Of a stretch of DNA of 64,000 bases, positions 8,934 through 19,913 are shown piece after piece. Source of the stretch: Pseudomonas fluorescens HK44 (GTDB lineage: Bacteria; Pseudomonadota; Gammaproteobacteria; Pseudomonadales; Pseudomonadaceae); the NCBI RefSeq assembly GCF_000217955.3, contig NZ_AFOY02000009.1, positions 186,001 to 250,000 on the forward strand. The letters run 5' to 3'. The notes under the pieces are model-generated. The model made no database searches. It was not told the origin of the DNA and was given only the letters and a program-made list of their open reading frames with translations. The stretch's first letter is position 1. Every line of letters begins with the position of its first letter. Made by a program: the position numbers and the translations under genes.

Positions 8934-10343
8934 TCAGAGTGGCTTGCCGCGGTTGCCATGCTGGCTGACAAAAGCCTGCACGGCTTTCAGGTCATTTGGC
9001 AAAACGGTGCAGCGCTCATCTCGCTCGAACAAATCAGAAAGATGGGCAGGCAGTTCAAGCGCTTTTCCTATACCGGCTTTTTCGACGGCTTCAGGGAATT
9101 TGACCGGATGGGCCGTTCCCAGAATCACCATCGGGATATCCAGGCTACGACGGCACTCACGCGCAGCCTTGACGCCGATGGCTGTGTGCGGATCGAGCAG
9201 CTCACCGGTTTGTGCGAAGACTTCAGCGATGGTCTCGCAGGTTTGCGCGTCATCCACGGCCAGCGAGTCGAAGAGTTTGCGCGCTTCGGTCCAGCGCTCT
9301 TGCTCGACGCTGAAACCGCCACCTTGCTTGAAGGTGTCCATCAGGCCGGCAATCGCGGCGCCGTTGCGACCGTGCAGGTCGAACAGCAGGCGTTCGAAGT
9401 TCGACGAGACCATGATGTCCATCGACGGCGACAGCGTGGCGTGCAGGGTTTCCTTGACGTACTGATTGCCGCTCATGAAGCGGTGCAGAATGTCGTTGCG
9501 GTTGGTGGCGACGATCAACTGATTGATCGGCAGGCCCATGTTGCGCGCCAGATAGCCGGCGAAGATGTCACCGAAGTTGCCGGTTGGCACCGAGAACGAC
9601 ACCGAGCGCGCCGGGCCGCCCAACTGCAGGGCTGCGTGGAAGTAGTAGACGATCTGGGCCATGATCCGCGCCCAGTTGATCGAGTTCACGGCCACCAGAC
9701 GCGTGCCCTTGAGGAAGCTCTGGTCGGCGAAGCTCGCCTTGACCATTTCCTGGCAGTCATCGAAATTGCCTTCGATGGCGATGTTGTGGATGTTCTCGCC
9801 GAAGATAGTGGTCATCTGGCGACGCTGCACTTCGGACACGCGGTTGTGCGGGTGCAGGATGAAGATGTCGACGTTTTCGCAGTGCTTGCAGCCTTCGATG
9901 GCGGCTGAACCGGTATCGCCCGAGGTGGCGCCGACGATGACCACGCGTTCACTGCGTTTCTCCAGCACGTAGTCAAGCAGACGACCGAGCAATTGCAGGG
10001 CGAAGTCCTTGAACGCCAGGGTCGGGCCGTGAAACAGCTCCAGCACCCATTCGTTGCCGTTCAACTGACGCAATGGCGCCACGGCGCTGTGAGAGAACAC
10101 ACCGTACGTTTCTTCGAGGATTTTTTTGAAGTCGGCATCCGGGATGCTGCCGGTGACAAACGGGCGCATCACCCGCAAAGCCAGCTCGTGATACGGCAGG
10201 CCGGCCCAGGAAGCGATTTCTTCCTGGGTGAAACGTGGCAGGTTTTCCGGTACGTACAGACCGCCGTCAGTGGCCAGACCGGCCAGCAGCACGTCTTCGA
10301 AATTCAGGGCCGGTGCCTGGCCGCGGGTACTGATATAACGCAT
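8934..10343 (-). CDS. thrC: Threonine synthase
   Basis: A PLP enzyme that converts O-phospho-L-homoserine to L-threonine, the last step of the pathway. The 469-residue protein begins MRYISTRGQAP, the usual start, so I use ATG 10343 rather than four codons upstream. The PLP lysine is K112 in GPTLAFKDFALQLLGRLL, and SGDTGSAA (phosphate-binding) is intact. It follows hom in the same direction after a 66-bp gap, the usual pseudomonad hom-thrC unit. Confidence 0.97.
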   Translation of the reverse strand: MRYISTRGQAPALNFEDVLLAGLATDGGLYVPENLPRFTQEEIASWAGLPYHELALRVMRPFVTGSIPDADFKKILEETYGVFSHSAVAPLRQLNGNEWVLELFHGPTLAFKDFALQLLGRLLDYVLEKRSERVVIVGATSGDTGSAAIEGCKHCENVDIFILHPHNRVSEVQRRQMTTIFGENIHNIAIEGNFDDCQEMVKASFADQSFLKGTRLVAVNSINWARIMAQIVYYFHAALQLGGPARSVSFSVPTGNFGDIFAGYLARNMGLPINQLIVATNRNDILHRFMSGNQYVKETLHATLSPSMDIMVSSNFERLLFDLHGRNGAAIAGLMDTFKQGGGFSVEQERWTEARKLFDSLAVDDAQTCETIAEVFAQTGELLDPHTAIGVKAARECRRSLDIPMVILGTAHPVKFPEAVEKAGIGKALELPAHLSDLFERDERCTVLPNDLKAVQAFVSQHGNRGKPL

Positions 10344-10409
10344 GACTGGCTCCACAATTCAGAGTTCGCAAACCCGGGCTCGTGCACGAGCCCGGTGAAC
10401 GATAACGAC

Positions 10410-11714
10410 TTAGTTCAGGTGCTCGACACGGATCCGCACCACCGGACCGACCACGTCCGCCAAGGCTTCGAGGGCGGCGATCGCATCATTCATGCGCTGT
10501 TCCTGCACACGGTGGGTCAGCAGGATCATTGGCACCAGGCCGTCGTGTTCTTCGACTTCCTTTTGCATGATCGATTCGATGTTGATGCCACGCTGCGACA
10601 GAATGCTCGCGACCTGGGCCAGCACGCCCGGATGATCCTTGGCCTGGATGCGCAGGTAGTAGGCACTTTCGCAGGCTTCGATCGGCAGGATCGGGTGGGC
10701 CGACAGCGAATCCGGCTGGAAGGCCAGGTGTGGTACGCGGTTTTCCGGGTCGCTGGTCATGGCGCGAACCACATCCACCAGGTCGGCGATGACCGACGAA
10801 GCGGTCGGTTCCATACCGGCGCCCGCACCGTAGAACAGGGTCGAACCGGCAGCATCACCATTGACCATCACTGCGTTCATCACGCCGTTGACGTTGGCGA
10901 TCAGGCGATCGGCCGGGATCAGCGTCGGGTGCACGCGCAGTTCGATGCCGGCAGCGGTGCTACGCGCCACGCCCAGGTGCTTGATGCGATAGCCCAGCGC
11001 TTCGGCGTAATTCACATCAGCGGTAGTCAGCTTGGTGATGCCTTCGGTGTAGGCCTTGTCGAATTGCAGCGGGATGCCGAATGCGATGGAGGCCAGGATC
11101 GTCAGCTTGTGCGCCGCATCGATGCCTTCGACGTCGAAGGTCGGATCGGCTTCGGCGTAACCCAGGGCTTGCGCCTCGGCGAGTACGTCTTCAAAGGTCC
11201 GGCCCTTCTCACGCATTTCGGTGAGGATAAAGTTGCCGGTGCCGTTGATGATCCCGGCGACCCAGTTGATACGGTTGGCCGACAGGCCTTCACGAATCGC
11301 CTTGATTACCGGAATGCCACCGGCTACCGCGGCTTCGAACGCGACGATCACGCCTTTCTCGCGGGCCTTGGCGAAAATTTCATTACCGTGAACAGCAATC
11401 AGTGCCTTGTTCGCGGTGACCACATGCTTGCCATTCTCGATGGCTTTGAGTACCAGCTCGCGGGCAACGGTGTAGCCGCCCATCAGCTCTATAACGATGT
11501 CGATCTCAGGGTTCGTGGCCACTTCGAAGACATCGTTGGTAATCGCAATACCGGTCGTCTGGAACTGAGGCTTTGGCGTGCGCATGGCAATTTGTGCCAC
11601 TTGGATTCCACGCCCGGCACGACGAGCAATTTCCTCGGCGTTGCGCTGAAGTACGTTGAAGGTACCGCCACCGACGGTCCCTAACCCACAGATGCCTACT
11701 TTGACCGGTTTCAC
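10410..11714 (-). CDS. hom: Homoserine dehydrogenase
   Basis: Reduces aspartate semialdehyde to homoserine with NAD(P)H, the branch point to threonine and methionine. The 434-residue protein has the Rossmann motif GICGLGTVGGGT at the N-terminus, the catalytic domain (INGTGNFILTEM, EADPTFDVEG), and a C-terminal ACT domain (YYLRIQAKDHPGVLAQVASIL) that normally binds threonine for feedback. The start is GTG 11714, preceded by GGGGAG at a good distance. A hairpin sits immediately before that ribosome site (see separate entry). It is followed by thrC. Confidence 0.96.
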   Translation of the reverse strand: MKPVKVGICGLGTVGGGTFNVLQRNAEEIARRAGRGIQVAQIAMRTPKPQFQTTGIAITNDVFEVATNPEIDIVIELMGGYTVARELVLKAIENGKHVVTANKALIAVHGNEIFAKAREKGVIVAFEAAVAGGIPVIKAIREGLSANRINWVAGIINGTGNFILTEMREKGRTFEDVLAEAQALGYAEADPTFDVEGIDAAHKLTILASIAFGIPLQFDKAYTEGITKLTTADVNYAEALGYRIKHLGVARSTAAGIELRVHPTLIPADRLIANVNGVMNAVMVNGDAAGSTLFYGAGAGMEPTASSVIADLVDVVRAMTSDPENRVPHLAFQPDSLSAHPILPIEACESAYYLRIQAKDHPGVLAQVASILSQRGINIESIMQKEVEEHDGLVPMILLTHRVQEQRMNDAIAALEALADVVGPVVRIRVEHLN

Positions 11715-11728
11715 TGTGAACTCCCCAT

Positions 11729-11780
11729 AAAACGGCCGACTCAAGGTCGGCCGTGGAAAACAGCCGCACAGCGTGCGGCT
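11729..11780 (-). promoter_or_regulatory. Tandem hairpins between dsbC and hom; terminator/attenuator-like
   Basis: On the minus strand the dsbC-hom gap holds two stable stems: AGCCGCAC...GTGCGGCT with GTTTT after it (11762-11780), then CGGCCGAC...GTCGGCCG with TTTT after it (11733-11753). The second ends just before the GGGGAG of hom. They may simply terminate dsbC transcripts, but a terminator-shaped hairpin this close to hom could also attenuate it. I see no leader peptide rich in Thr/Met codons. Confidence 0.5.
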
Positions 11781-11850
11781 CTCTATTAATGGAGCGCCGA
11801 CTTCTGTCGCCGCTCCATGATCGTCAAAGGCTTACCGTGACGACGCAGGA

Positions 11851-12582
11851 TTATTTCGCACTCAGTGCCAGTTTGGCGACTTGTGGTGCTGGCTGGTAGC
11901 CCGGAATCACTTGGCCATCGGCCAAAACGATGGCCGGTGTACCGTTCACGCCGATCGACTGACCCAGGGCGAACTGCTTGGAAACCGGGTTGGCGCACTT
12001 GGCAGCCTTGATTTCCTTGCCGTCGACCATGTTGTCCATCGCCGCTTTTTTGTCAGCAGAGCACCAGACCGCTTGCAGTTGTTCATCGCCCGGCGAGCCG
12101 AGGCCCTGGCGCGGGAAAGCAACATAACGCACTTCGATGCCCATTTTGTTCAATGCAGGCACTTCGGCGTGCAATTTGTGGCAGTACGGGCAAGTGGTGT
12201 CAGTGAATACGGTGATGTGGGTCTTGGTTTCGCCAATCGCCGGGTAAACCACGGTTTCAGCAACCGGAATGCCGTTGATCAGTTTGGAGATACCCAGACG
12301 CTCGGCCTTCTCGGTGAGGTTGACCGGTTTGCCGTCCTTGAGCTGGAACACATAGCCCTGAACGATGTACTGGCCGTCGGCGCTTGCGTACAGCACGCGG
12401 CTGCCCTTGAGTTTGACTTCGTAGAGACCGGCCAGCGGGCTGGCACTGATGGACTCGATCGGGGTGTCGAGCTGTAGGGTTTCCAGGCTTTTACGAATAG
12501 CTTTATCAGCCGCATCATCGGCGATGGCAAAGGTGCTGACCAACGCAATGGCTGCGGCGGCGAAAATCTGGGTCAGACGCAT
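11851..12582 (-). CDS. dsbC: Periplasmic disulfide isomerase DsbC
   Basis: DsbC reshuffles wrong disulfides in periplasmic proteins and is kept reduced by DsbD. The 243-residue precursor starts at MRLTQIFAAAAIALVST (signal peptide, cleavage after about residue 21), then has the N-terminal dimerisation domain and a C-terminal thioredoxin domain with the active site C131-P-Y-C134. Length is typical. It lies between xerD and hom on the same strand, a conserved pseudomonad order. Confidence 0.95.
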   Translation of the reverse strand: MRLTQIFAAAAIALVSTFAIADDAADKAIRKSLETLQLDTPIESISASPLAGLYEVKLKGSRVLYASADGQYIVQGYVFQLKDGKPVNLTEKAERLGISKLINGIPVAETVVYPAIGETKTHITVFTDTTCPYCHKLHAEVPALNKMGIEVRYVAFPRQGLGSPGDEQLQAVWCSADKKAAMDNMVDGKEIKAAKCANPVSKQFALGQSIGVNGTPAIVLADGQVIPGYQPAPQVAKLALSAK

Positions 12583-12916
12583 GAGGACTCCTGAAGGCGG
12601 GCAAATGAGTCGGCTAGAACGCCGGTACTGGAACACCGGGTCATAACCGCCCATCGTGCAAACCCGCAAAGCCTACCACATAAGGCCCGCGTGGCCGACT
12701 GTGGCTGATGCATGACTATATGCAAAGCTCAAAGGCCAATGATCATTGTGGCGAGGGAGCTTGCTCCCGCCGGCCGGTCCGCGCTCGGGCGCAGCAGTCG
12801 CAATCCGGCTGCTGCGGCTTACCGGAATAACTGCGGTGACCGGCTTTGGGGCCGCTTCGCACCTCAGCGGGAGCAAGCTCCCTCGCCACAGAATCAAGCT
12901 CGCCACCGGTGTTCCG
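12583..12916. other. Intergenic region between xerD and dsbC
   Basis: No gene is supported. It contains a REP inverted pair (12747-12890), and the dsbC promoter probably lies between 12583 and 12740. The repeat separates xerD from dsbC, so they may not be cotranscribed. Confidence 0.55.
12747..12890. repeat. REP-type inverted pair (class TGTGGCGAGGGAGCTTGCTC)
   Basis: The left unit starts at 12747 and its inverted partner lies at 12865-12890, the same class as at 3481-3616. Confidence 0.85.
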
Positions 12917-13813
12917 CTAGCCACGTGGGTGGTGTTTGGCGTGCAGGTCCTGCAAACGGGCGCGAGCGACGTGGGTGTAGATCTGCGTGGTCGACAGGTC
13001 GCTATGACCGAGCAACATCTGCACCACCCGCAAATCGGCGCCGTGGTTGAGCAGATGGGTGGCAAAGGCGTGGCGCAAGGTATGCGGCGACAGGGACTTG
13101 CCGATCCCGGCGACTTTGGCCTGGTGCTTGATGCGATGCCAGAAGGTCTGGCGGGTCATCTGCTCGCCGCGCAGGCTCGGAAACAGCACGTCGCTGGGCC
13201 GCCCACCCAGCAATTCGCTACGCGCATCGCGCAGGTAGCGCTCGACCCAGACAATCGCCTCCTCGCCCATCGGCACCAGTCGCTCCTTGCTGCCCTTGCC
13301 CATGACCCGCAGTACGCCCTGACGCAGATTGATCTGCTCCAGCGTCAGGCTGATCAGCTCGGTAACCCGCAAGCCGCAGGCATACAGCACTTCCAGCATG
13401 GCGCGATCGCGCTGGCCGATTGCTTCGCTCAGATCCGGTGCAGCGAGCAAGGCTTCCACGTCCGCTTCCGACAACGACTTGGGCAACGGCCTGCCGAGTT
13501 GCGGCATGTCGACACGCAATGTCGGGTCGACGGCAATCAGCTTTTCACGCAGCAAATAGCGATAGAAGCCACGCACGCCCGAGAGAAACCGCGCAGTCGA
13601 GCGGGGTTTGTAGTTTTGCTCGAGGCGCCAGGACAGATGATCGAGGATCAGCTCGCGCCCGGCGTCGAGCAGCTCCAGGCCCCTCTCCTGCAACCAGCCG
13701 TTGAACAGGGCCAGATCGCTGCGATAGGCGTCACGGGTGTTATCGGACAGGCCTTTCTCCAACCACAGGGCGTCGAGAAACTGGTCTATCAATGGATGAT
13801 CGATGGCAGGCAT
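12917..13813 (-). CDS. xerD: Site-specific tyrosine recombinase XerD
   Basis: XerD acts with XerC at dif to resolve chromosome dimers under FtsK control. The 298-residue protein has the N-terminal core-binding SAM-like domain and the catalytic domain with all six tyrosine-recombinase residues: R149, K173, H243, R246, H269 and Y278 (TTQIYTHV). Length and context (next to dsbC, hom, thrC and near recJ) match the Pseudomonas housekeeping gene rather than a mobile integrase. Confidence 0.95.
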   Translation of the reverse strand: MPAIDHPLIDQFLDALWLEKGLSDNTRDAYRSDLALFNGWLQERGLELLDAGRELILDHLSWRLEQNYKPRSTARFLSGVRGFYRYLLREKLIAVDPTLRVDMPQLGRPLPKSLSEADVEALLAAPDLSEAIGQRDRAMLEVLYACGLRVTELISLTLEQINLRQGVLRVMGKGSKERLVPMGEEAIVWVERYLRDARSELLGGRPSDVLFPSLRGEQMTRQTFWHRIKHQAKVAGIGKSLSPHTLRHAFATHLLNHGADLRVVQMLLGHSDLSTTQIYTHVARARLQDLHAKHHPRG

Positions 13814-13923
13814 AAAGGCTCAAGCAAGACAGACAACAACGGGAGGGTGGCGAACAGTCTTTCATAGCATGGCCGCTCGCGAAACCATGGCACTTTCAGG
13901 AGGAGGAATAAATGACGGGCAAC

Positions 13924-13951
13924 AAAAAAGCAGCCCGTAGGCTGCTTTTTT
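13924..13951 (-). terminator. Terminator of the rpsP-rimM-trmD-rplS operon
   Basis: AAAAAAGCAGCC and GGCTGCTTTTTT form a 12-bp stem around a 4-base loop, giving U-runs on both strands. It lies 19 bases past the rplS stop. Confidence 0.9.
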
Positions 13952-13969
13952 CTGCATCGGAAGCTGGAC

Positions 13970-14320
13970 TTAAGCCAGTTTTTCCTTGATGCGAGCTGCT
14001 TTACCCGACAGGTCACGCAGGTAGTACAGCTTGGCTTTACGTACGTCACCGCGACGTTTAACAGCCATGCTGTCGATTTGCGGGCTGTAGGTCTGGAAAG
14101 TACGCTCTACGCCAACACCGTTGGAGATTTTACGAACAGTGAAAGCACTGTTCACACCACGGTTGCGCTTGGCGATTACTACGCCTTCGAACGCTTGCAG
14201 ACGCGAACGGTCGCCTTCCTTCACTTTCACCTGAACGACAATGGTGTCGCCCGGGGCAAAGGTAGGGATCTCTTTGGTCATCTGCTCTGCTTCGAGTGCA
14301 AGGATGATTTTGTTAGTCAT
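13970..14320 (-). CDS. rplS: 50S ribosomal protein L19
   Basis: L19 sits at the 30S-50S interface. The 116-residue protein is full-length and has the typical [16 protein letters not shown] and [15 protein letters not shown] stretches. It is last in the operon rpsP-rimM-trmD-rplS, 45 bp after trmD, and is followed by a strong terminator. Confidence 0.98.
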
Positions 14321-14365
14321 GCTGTGCTCCTAAGGTAAATCGTCGGATCTACCATCGATACGTTG

Positions 14366-15118
14366 TTAACTATCGTCCCGCTCGCGGATGTATTCCTCGA
14401 GCAGCTTCTTCTCTTCTCCAGAAAGCGAGCGGCTTTCCAGAAGATCGGCGCGTCGTTCAAAGGTCCTACCAAGGGACTGCTGTAAACGCCAACGCCGGAT
14501 ATGCGCGTGATTGCCACTCAGCAACACGTCGGGAACACGCTGATCCGCATACACCTCAGGTCGGGTGTAGTGCGGGCAATCCAGCAAACCATCCGTAAAG
14601 GAATCTTCCTCGGCGGAGTCCGCATGCCCTAAAGCTCCAGGCAGCAGTCGTGTAACCGCATCGATCAGGACCATCGCCGGCAGCTCGCCGCCAGACAGTA
14701 CATAGTCGCCAATCGACCACTCTTCATCGACATGAGCGTCAATAAAACGCTCGTCAATGCCTTCATAGCGGCCGGCAATCAGGATTAATGCTTCCTCATT
14801 CGCCAACTCGCGTACCGCCGACTGAGTCAGCTGACGGCCTTGGGGCGACAGGTAAATTACCTTCGCCGCCTCCCCGGCTGCTGCCTTGGCCTGAACCAGA
14901 GCATCTTCCAGGGGCTTGATCTTCATCACCATGCCCGGACCACCGCCAAATGGGCGATCATCCACAGTGTGATGTCGATCCGTTGTGTAGTCTCGCGGAT
15001 TCCAACAGGTCAGCTGCAACAGCCCCTGTTTCACCGCACGACTGGTGATGCCGTAGTCGCTGATGGCGGAAAACATCTCGGGAAACAAACTGATCACTTC
15101 GACGCGCAAGTTAGCCAC
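14366..15118 (-). CDS. trmD: tRNA (guanine-N1)-methyltransferase TrmD
   Basis: Methylates G37 of tRNAs using SAM, which prevents +1 frameshifting. The 250-residue protein has the trefoil-knot SPOUT core ([18 protein letters not shown]) and the N-terminal [11 protein letters not shown]. The start is taken as GTG 15118, two bases after the rimM stop; the open frame continues upstream into rimM but has no family homology there. It is the third gene of the operon. Confidence 0.96.
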   Translation of the reverse strand: MANLRVEVISLFPEMFSAISDYGITSRAVKQGLLQLTCWNPRDYTTDRHHTVDDRPFGGGPGMVMKIKPLEDALVQAKAAAGEAAKVIYLSPQGRQLTQSAVRELANEEALILIAGRYEGIDERFIDAHVDEEWSIGDYVLSGGELPAMVLIDAVTRLLPGALGHADSAEEDSFTDGLLDCPHYTRPEVYADQRVPDVLLSGNHAHIRRWRLQQSLGRTFERRADLLESRSLSGEEKKLLEEYIRERDDS

Positions 15119-15120
15119 GC

Positions 15121-15660
15121 TTAGAAGTCCGCGTCCCAATCCACCTTCATCTCGCCCGCTGCGAGGTCGACAGCCAACACGCATTGCTCCGTATAGGGCA
15201 ACAGGCGTTCGCGATCATCCAGGCTGCCAGCGCAAGGCTTGACCACCATGACATCATTCGAGCCGGTCTCCAGCAGGTGATCGATCTTCCCGAGCAATTG
15301 CCCGAGGTGGTCGATAACCTTCAGACCTTCCAGCTGGTACCAGTAGTACTCGCCGTCGGTCAGATCAGGAAACAGGTTACGCGGCACGCAGATTTCAAAA
15401 CCGGCCAGAAGACGAGCTTCTTCGCGGTCATCGAGACCTTTGAGCTTCGTGACCAGAAACTTGCCGTTATGTACACGGCCGCTGACCAGCTCTACCTGCC
15501 GTACATCGCCTTCGCGCTTGAGCGTCCAGGTTTTGTAGTCCAACAGGTTTCCAATCGGATCAGTAAAGGAAAAGACCTTCACTTCGCCGCGAACGCCATG
15601 AATAGAATAAATCTTGCCGATAACGATCAAATCATCAGCATTTGCCGGCGTCGCGTTCAT
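15121..15660 (-). CDS. rimM: 16S rRNA processing/ribosome maturation factor RimM
   Basis: RimM binds S19 and helps maturation of the 30S head. The 179-residue protein has an N-terminal RimM barrel ([24 protein letters not shown]) and a C-terminal PRC-barrel ([22 protein letters not shown]). It lies 5 bp after rpsP and 2 bp before trmD. Confidence 0.97.
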   Translation of the reverse strand: MNATPANADDLIVIGKIYSIHGVRGEVKVFSFTDPIGNLLDYKTWTLKREGDVRQVELVSGRVHNGKFLVTKLKGLDDREEARLLAGFEICVPRNLFPDLTDGEYYWYQLEGLKVIDHLGQLLGKIDHLLETGSNDVMVVKPCAGSLDDRERLLPYTEQCVLAVDLAAGEMKVDWDADF

Positions 15661-15665
15661 ATTGC

Positions 15666-15917
15666 TCAGGCCGCAGCCTTAGCAGCGTCCTTCAGCAACT
15701 GAGCAACACGCTCAGAAGGTTGTGCACCAACGCTCAGCCAGTAGGCTACGCGCTCTTGGTTCACGGACAGGCGGATTTCTTGACCACGAGCGATCGGGTT
15801 GAAGAAACCAACTTGTTCTTTGTGCGAACCGTCGCGTGGGTTGCGGCTGTCGGTCACGTTCAAGTGGTAAAACGGGCGCTTTTTGGAGCCGCCAAGGGCA
15901 AGACGGATTGTTAGCAT
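15666..15917 (-). CDS. rpsP: 30S ribosomal protein S16
   Basis: The 83-residue S16 ([30 protein letters not shown] at the N-terminus, given here in part) is complete and first in the rpsP-rimM-trmD-rplS operon. The promoter should lie in the 250 bp between here and ffh. Confidence 0.97.
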   Translation of the reverse strand: MLTIRLALGGSKKRPFYHLNVTDSRNPRDGSHKEQVGFFNPIARGQEIRLSVNQERVAYWLSVGAQPSERVAQLLKDAAKAAA

Positions 15918-16166
15918 GTGAACATAGTTCCTGTAGTCGGTGCTGCAAATCTAAATGCACAGCGGGCATAGGTGCCCGAAAGGCCGCATATTCTAAGGAA
16001 TATCCGGACTTTTGCAAATGTCTTTTTCCGGCACCTGTCAGTGTGCCATCCAGATTTGCTATAGAGCCGTTGCGAACAACGGCGAGTCAGCTCCCGCCAA
16101 TGCGGGCTTGCTGTAGGTCCCACGTCCGTGTGGGGCCGCGCCGACATGAATGCCGGCGCGAATCTT

Positions 16167-17543
<1,377 letters not shown>

Positions 17544-17751
17544 GCGCGATCCTTTCAGGCCCTATGGAGACCGAGGTAATGGCGGCCCAGACCGTGAAAA
17601 ACATGTGCTCGGCGAGCCTGCGGCGTGGGCAGGTCGCGGATTATAGCGAAGACTGCGTCTGGCGCACACCCGCCGTCTGGTTGAGTGGTCTTTCGTGTCA
17701 TGTCGGTTGTATGCCAAACTCAGCCTCTTTCGGGCTTGCCTAACAGGATTT

Positions 17752-18564
17752 ATGCTCCCTTTGTCACCCAGTTTGCTCAGCACCCTCGCCGCCGCCTGCT
17801 TATATGCCGCTGCGACTCTCTATCAAGGCACTCGTCTGGCCCAAGGCGCCAAGGCGAACAAACGCCTGCTGGTCTCGCTCGGCATCCTTGCCGTGCTGGC
17901 CCACAGCGCGAGCCTTCTCACCCACCTGATAACGCCGACTGGCCTGGGTCTGGACTTTTTCAGTGCCGCCAGTCTGATCGCCGCGGCCGTCATCGCGCTG
18001 ACACTGCTGGCCTGCTCACGGATCCCGGTGGAAAACCTGCTGGTGTTGCTGTTCCCGCTGGGGATGGCCACGGTGCTGCTGGCGCAATTCGCGCCGTCGG
18101 GCACCGTGCAGGTGATCGACGAAGAGCCGGGGATTCTTGCGCATATCCTGCTGTCGATCCTCGCCTACGGAATGTTCACCATTGCGGTGTTCCAGGCGTT
18201 GCTGCTGTTGGTCCAGGACCACCAGCTCAAGCACAAGCACCCGTCCGGCCTGATCAAGAACTTCCCGCCGCTGCAAACCATGGAAAGCCTGCTGTTCGGC
18301 TTCCTCTGGGCCGGCTGGACCCTGCTGTCACTGTCGCTGATCTCCGGCTGGCTGTTCGTCGAAAACCTGTTCGCCCAGCATCTGGTGCACAAGACCCTGC
18401 TGGCATGCCTGGCCTGGATCGTGTTCAGCGTGTTGCTGTGGGGTCGCAATCGTCTTGGCTGGCGCGGCCACAAGGCCATTCGCTGGACCCTCGCCGGTTT
18501 CTGCCTGCTGATGCTGGCCTATTTTGGCAGCAAGCTGGTCCGCGAATTCATCCTGCACATCTGA
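17752..18564 (+). CDS. CcsA-like inner-membrane protein (YpjD family)
   Basis: A 270-residue polytopic membrane protein of the cytochrome-c-assembly/CcsA superfamily (YpjD-like), with about eight hydrophobic segments. It contains the WAGWTLLSLSLISGW region that corresponds to the tryptophan-rich heme-handling loop of CcsA/CcmC. Its true role in Pseudomonas is uncertain; a cytochrome c assembly label would be over-interpretation. The start at ATG 17752 gives a normal N-terminus. It is divergent from ffh and 12 bp upstream of the CBS-domain transporter, probably one operon. Confidence 0.8.
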   Translation: MLPLSPSLLSTLAAACLYAAATLYQGTRLAQGAKANKRLLVSLGILAVLAHSASLLTHLITPTGLGLDFFSAASLIAAAVIALTLLACSRIPVENLLVLLFPLGMATVLLAQFAPSGTVQVIDEEPGILAHILLSILAYGMFTIAVFQALLLLVQDHQLKHKHPSGLIKNFPPLQTMESLLFGFLWAGWTLLSLSLISGWLFVENLFAQHLVHKTLLACLAWIVFSVLLWGRNRLGWRGHKAIRWTLAGFCLLMLAYFGSKLVREFILHI

Positions 18565-18576
18565 CGGGTATTCGTT

Positions 18577-19842
18577 ATGGATAACCTGCCCATAGGGCCG
18601 CTGCTCGCCGTGCTGGCCCTGCTGATCTTATGGTCGGGGCTGTTCACTGCCATCGAAGCCGCACACCAGCACCTGTTGACTCAGCGCACCGCCTCGCGCT
18701 CCGGCGACAAGCCGCTCGCGAAACTCGGTTTCCCGCTCAACAGTCTGATCTTCTGCAATACCCTGTGCCGCGTGCTGGTGGTGGTCATCAGCACCCTGCT
18801 GGCGATTTTCGGCTGGGCGGAAAAAGGCCCATGGCTCGCCTGCCTGAGTGCCGCTGCTGCGCTGCTGGTATTTGCCGATTACCTGCCACGCACCCTCGCC
18901 AGCCGTTATCCAGACGCCATTCTGGCACTGGGTAACACCCTGCTCGGCGTGCCGCTGAAAATAATTTACCCGGCCGCCTGGCTGCTCAGCGGCATCAGCC
19001 AATTGCTGCTCAAGCCCTTCGCACGCAAGATCAAGGTCGTTCAGCAAAGCGAAGACGAGCCACCGGCACCGCAGAACAACGGCACCGACCACGAACACGC
19101 AGCCTGCCGCCCACACATGCTGTCGGGCATTCATGCGCTGGACAACATTACCGTCAACGACATCCTGGTACCGCGCAGTGAAGTCGACGGGATCAATCTG
19201 GATGACTCGATCGAGGAAATCATCGAACAGCTGCGCGCCAACAAACGCACGCGCTTGCCGGTGTTTCACAGCGATATCAATCAGGTCGAAGCGGTTCTCA
19301 ATACCCGGCAGATCCGCCATTTGCTGCCCGACGCCAGGCTGACCAAAGAAGCCTTGCTCGACGCGTGCCACGAACCTTACTTCGTCCCGGAAAGCACCCC
19401 GCTGCAATTGCAACTGCTGAACTTTCACAAGCAGCAGCGCCGCCTGGGCATGGTGGTCGACGAATACGGCGAAGTAGAAGGCATCGTCACCCTGGAAGAC
19501 ATTCTCGAAGAAATCGTCGGCGAATTCGAAAGCCAGCACAGCCTCGACAATCCGCACATTCACCCGCAGGCCGATGGCCGGTTGGTGATCGAGGGCGCGG
19601 CCTCGATTCGTGAACTGAACAAGAGCCTGGGCTGGCACCTGCCGAGCGACGGCCCGAAAACCCTCAACGGACTGGTCACCGAAGCGCTGGAAACCATTCC
19701 AGACAGCGCGGTGTGCCTGAAAATCGGGCGTTATCGCCTGGAAATCCTCGAAACCGAAGACAACCGCGTCAGCCGGGTATTGATCTGGCACGTAGCCACT
19801 GGCGAGGCCACAAGCCTGCGTTCGGCGGCGAAACCGCTGTAA
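18577..19842 (+). CDS. HlyC/CorC (CNNM) family membrane protein with CBS domains
   Basis: A 421-residue protein with an N-terminal DUF21/CNNM membrane domain (about four segments within residues 1-150), a CBS pair (VNDILVPRSEVDGI near 196 and the following VVDEYGEVEGIVTLEDILEEIVGE) and a C-terminal CorC/HlyC domain. Relatives are implicated in magnesium or cobalt handling. The CcsA-like gene just upstream is its usual partner. Confidence 0.88.
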   Translation: MDNLPIGPLLAVLALLILWSGLFTAIEAAHQHLLTQRTASRSGDKPLAKLGFPLNSLIFCNTLCRVLVVVISTLLAIFGWAEKGPWLACLSAAAALLVFADYLPRTLASRYPDAILALGNTLLGVPLKIIYPAAWLLSGISQLLLKPFARKIKVVQQSEDEPPAPQNNGTDHEHAACRPHMLSGIHALDNITVNDILVPRSEVDGINLDDSIEEIIEQLRANKRTRLPVFHSDINQVEAVLNTRQIRHLLPDARLTKEALLDACHEPYFVPESTPLQLQLLNFHKQQRRLGMVVDEYGEVEGIVTLEDILEEIVGEFESQHSLDNPHIHPQADGRLVIEGAASIRELNKSLGWHLPSDGPKTLNGLVTEALETIPDSAVCLKIGRYRLEILETEDNRVSRVLIWHVATGEATSLRSAAKPL

Positions 19843-19913
19843 AACCCACATCCCTGGGTGTTCGACCATAATAATTCGCTCCACCGGAGCACATGACTGT
19901 CAGGGATTACCGC

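Noticed and set aside
9993..11684. 563-codon plus-strand open frame
   Set aside because: Spans thrC, the gap and hom on the opposite strand; no protein family features.
12917..13813. XerD as a mobile-element integrase
   Set aside because: Standard length and chromosomal context next to dsbC and hom; this is the housekeeping recombinase.
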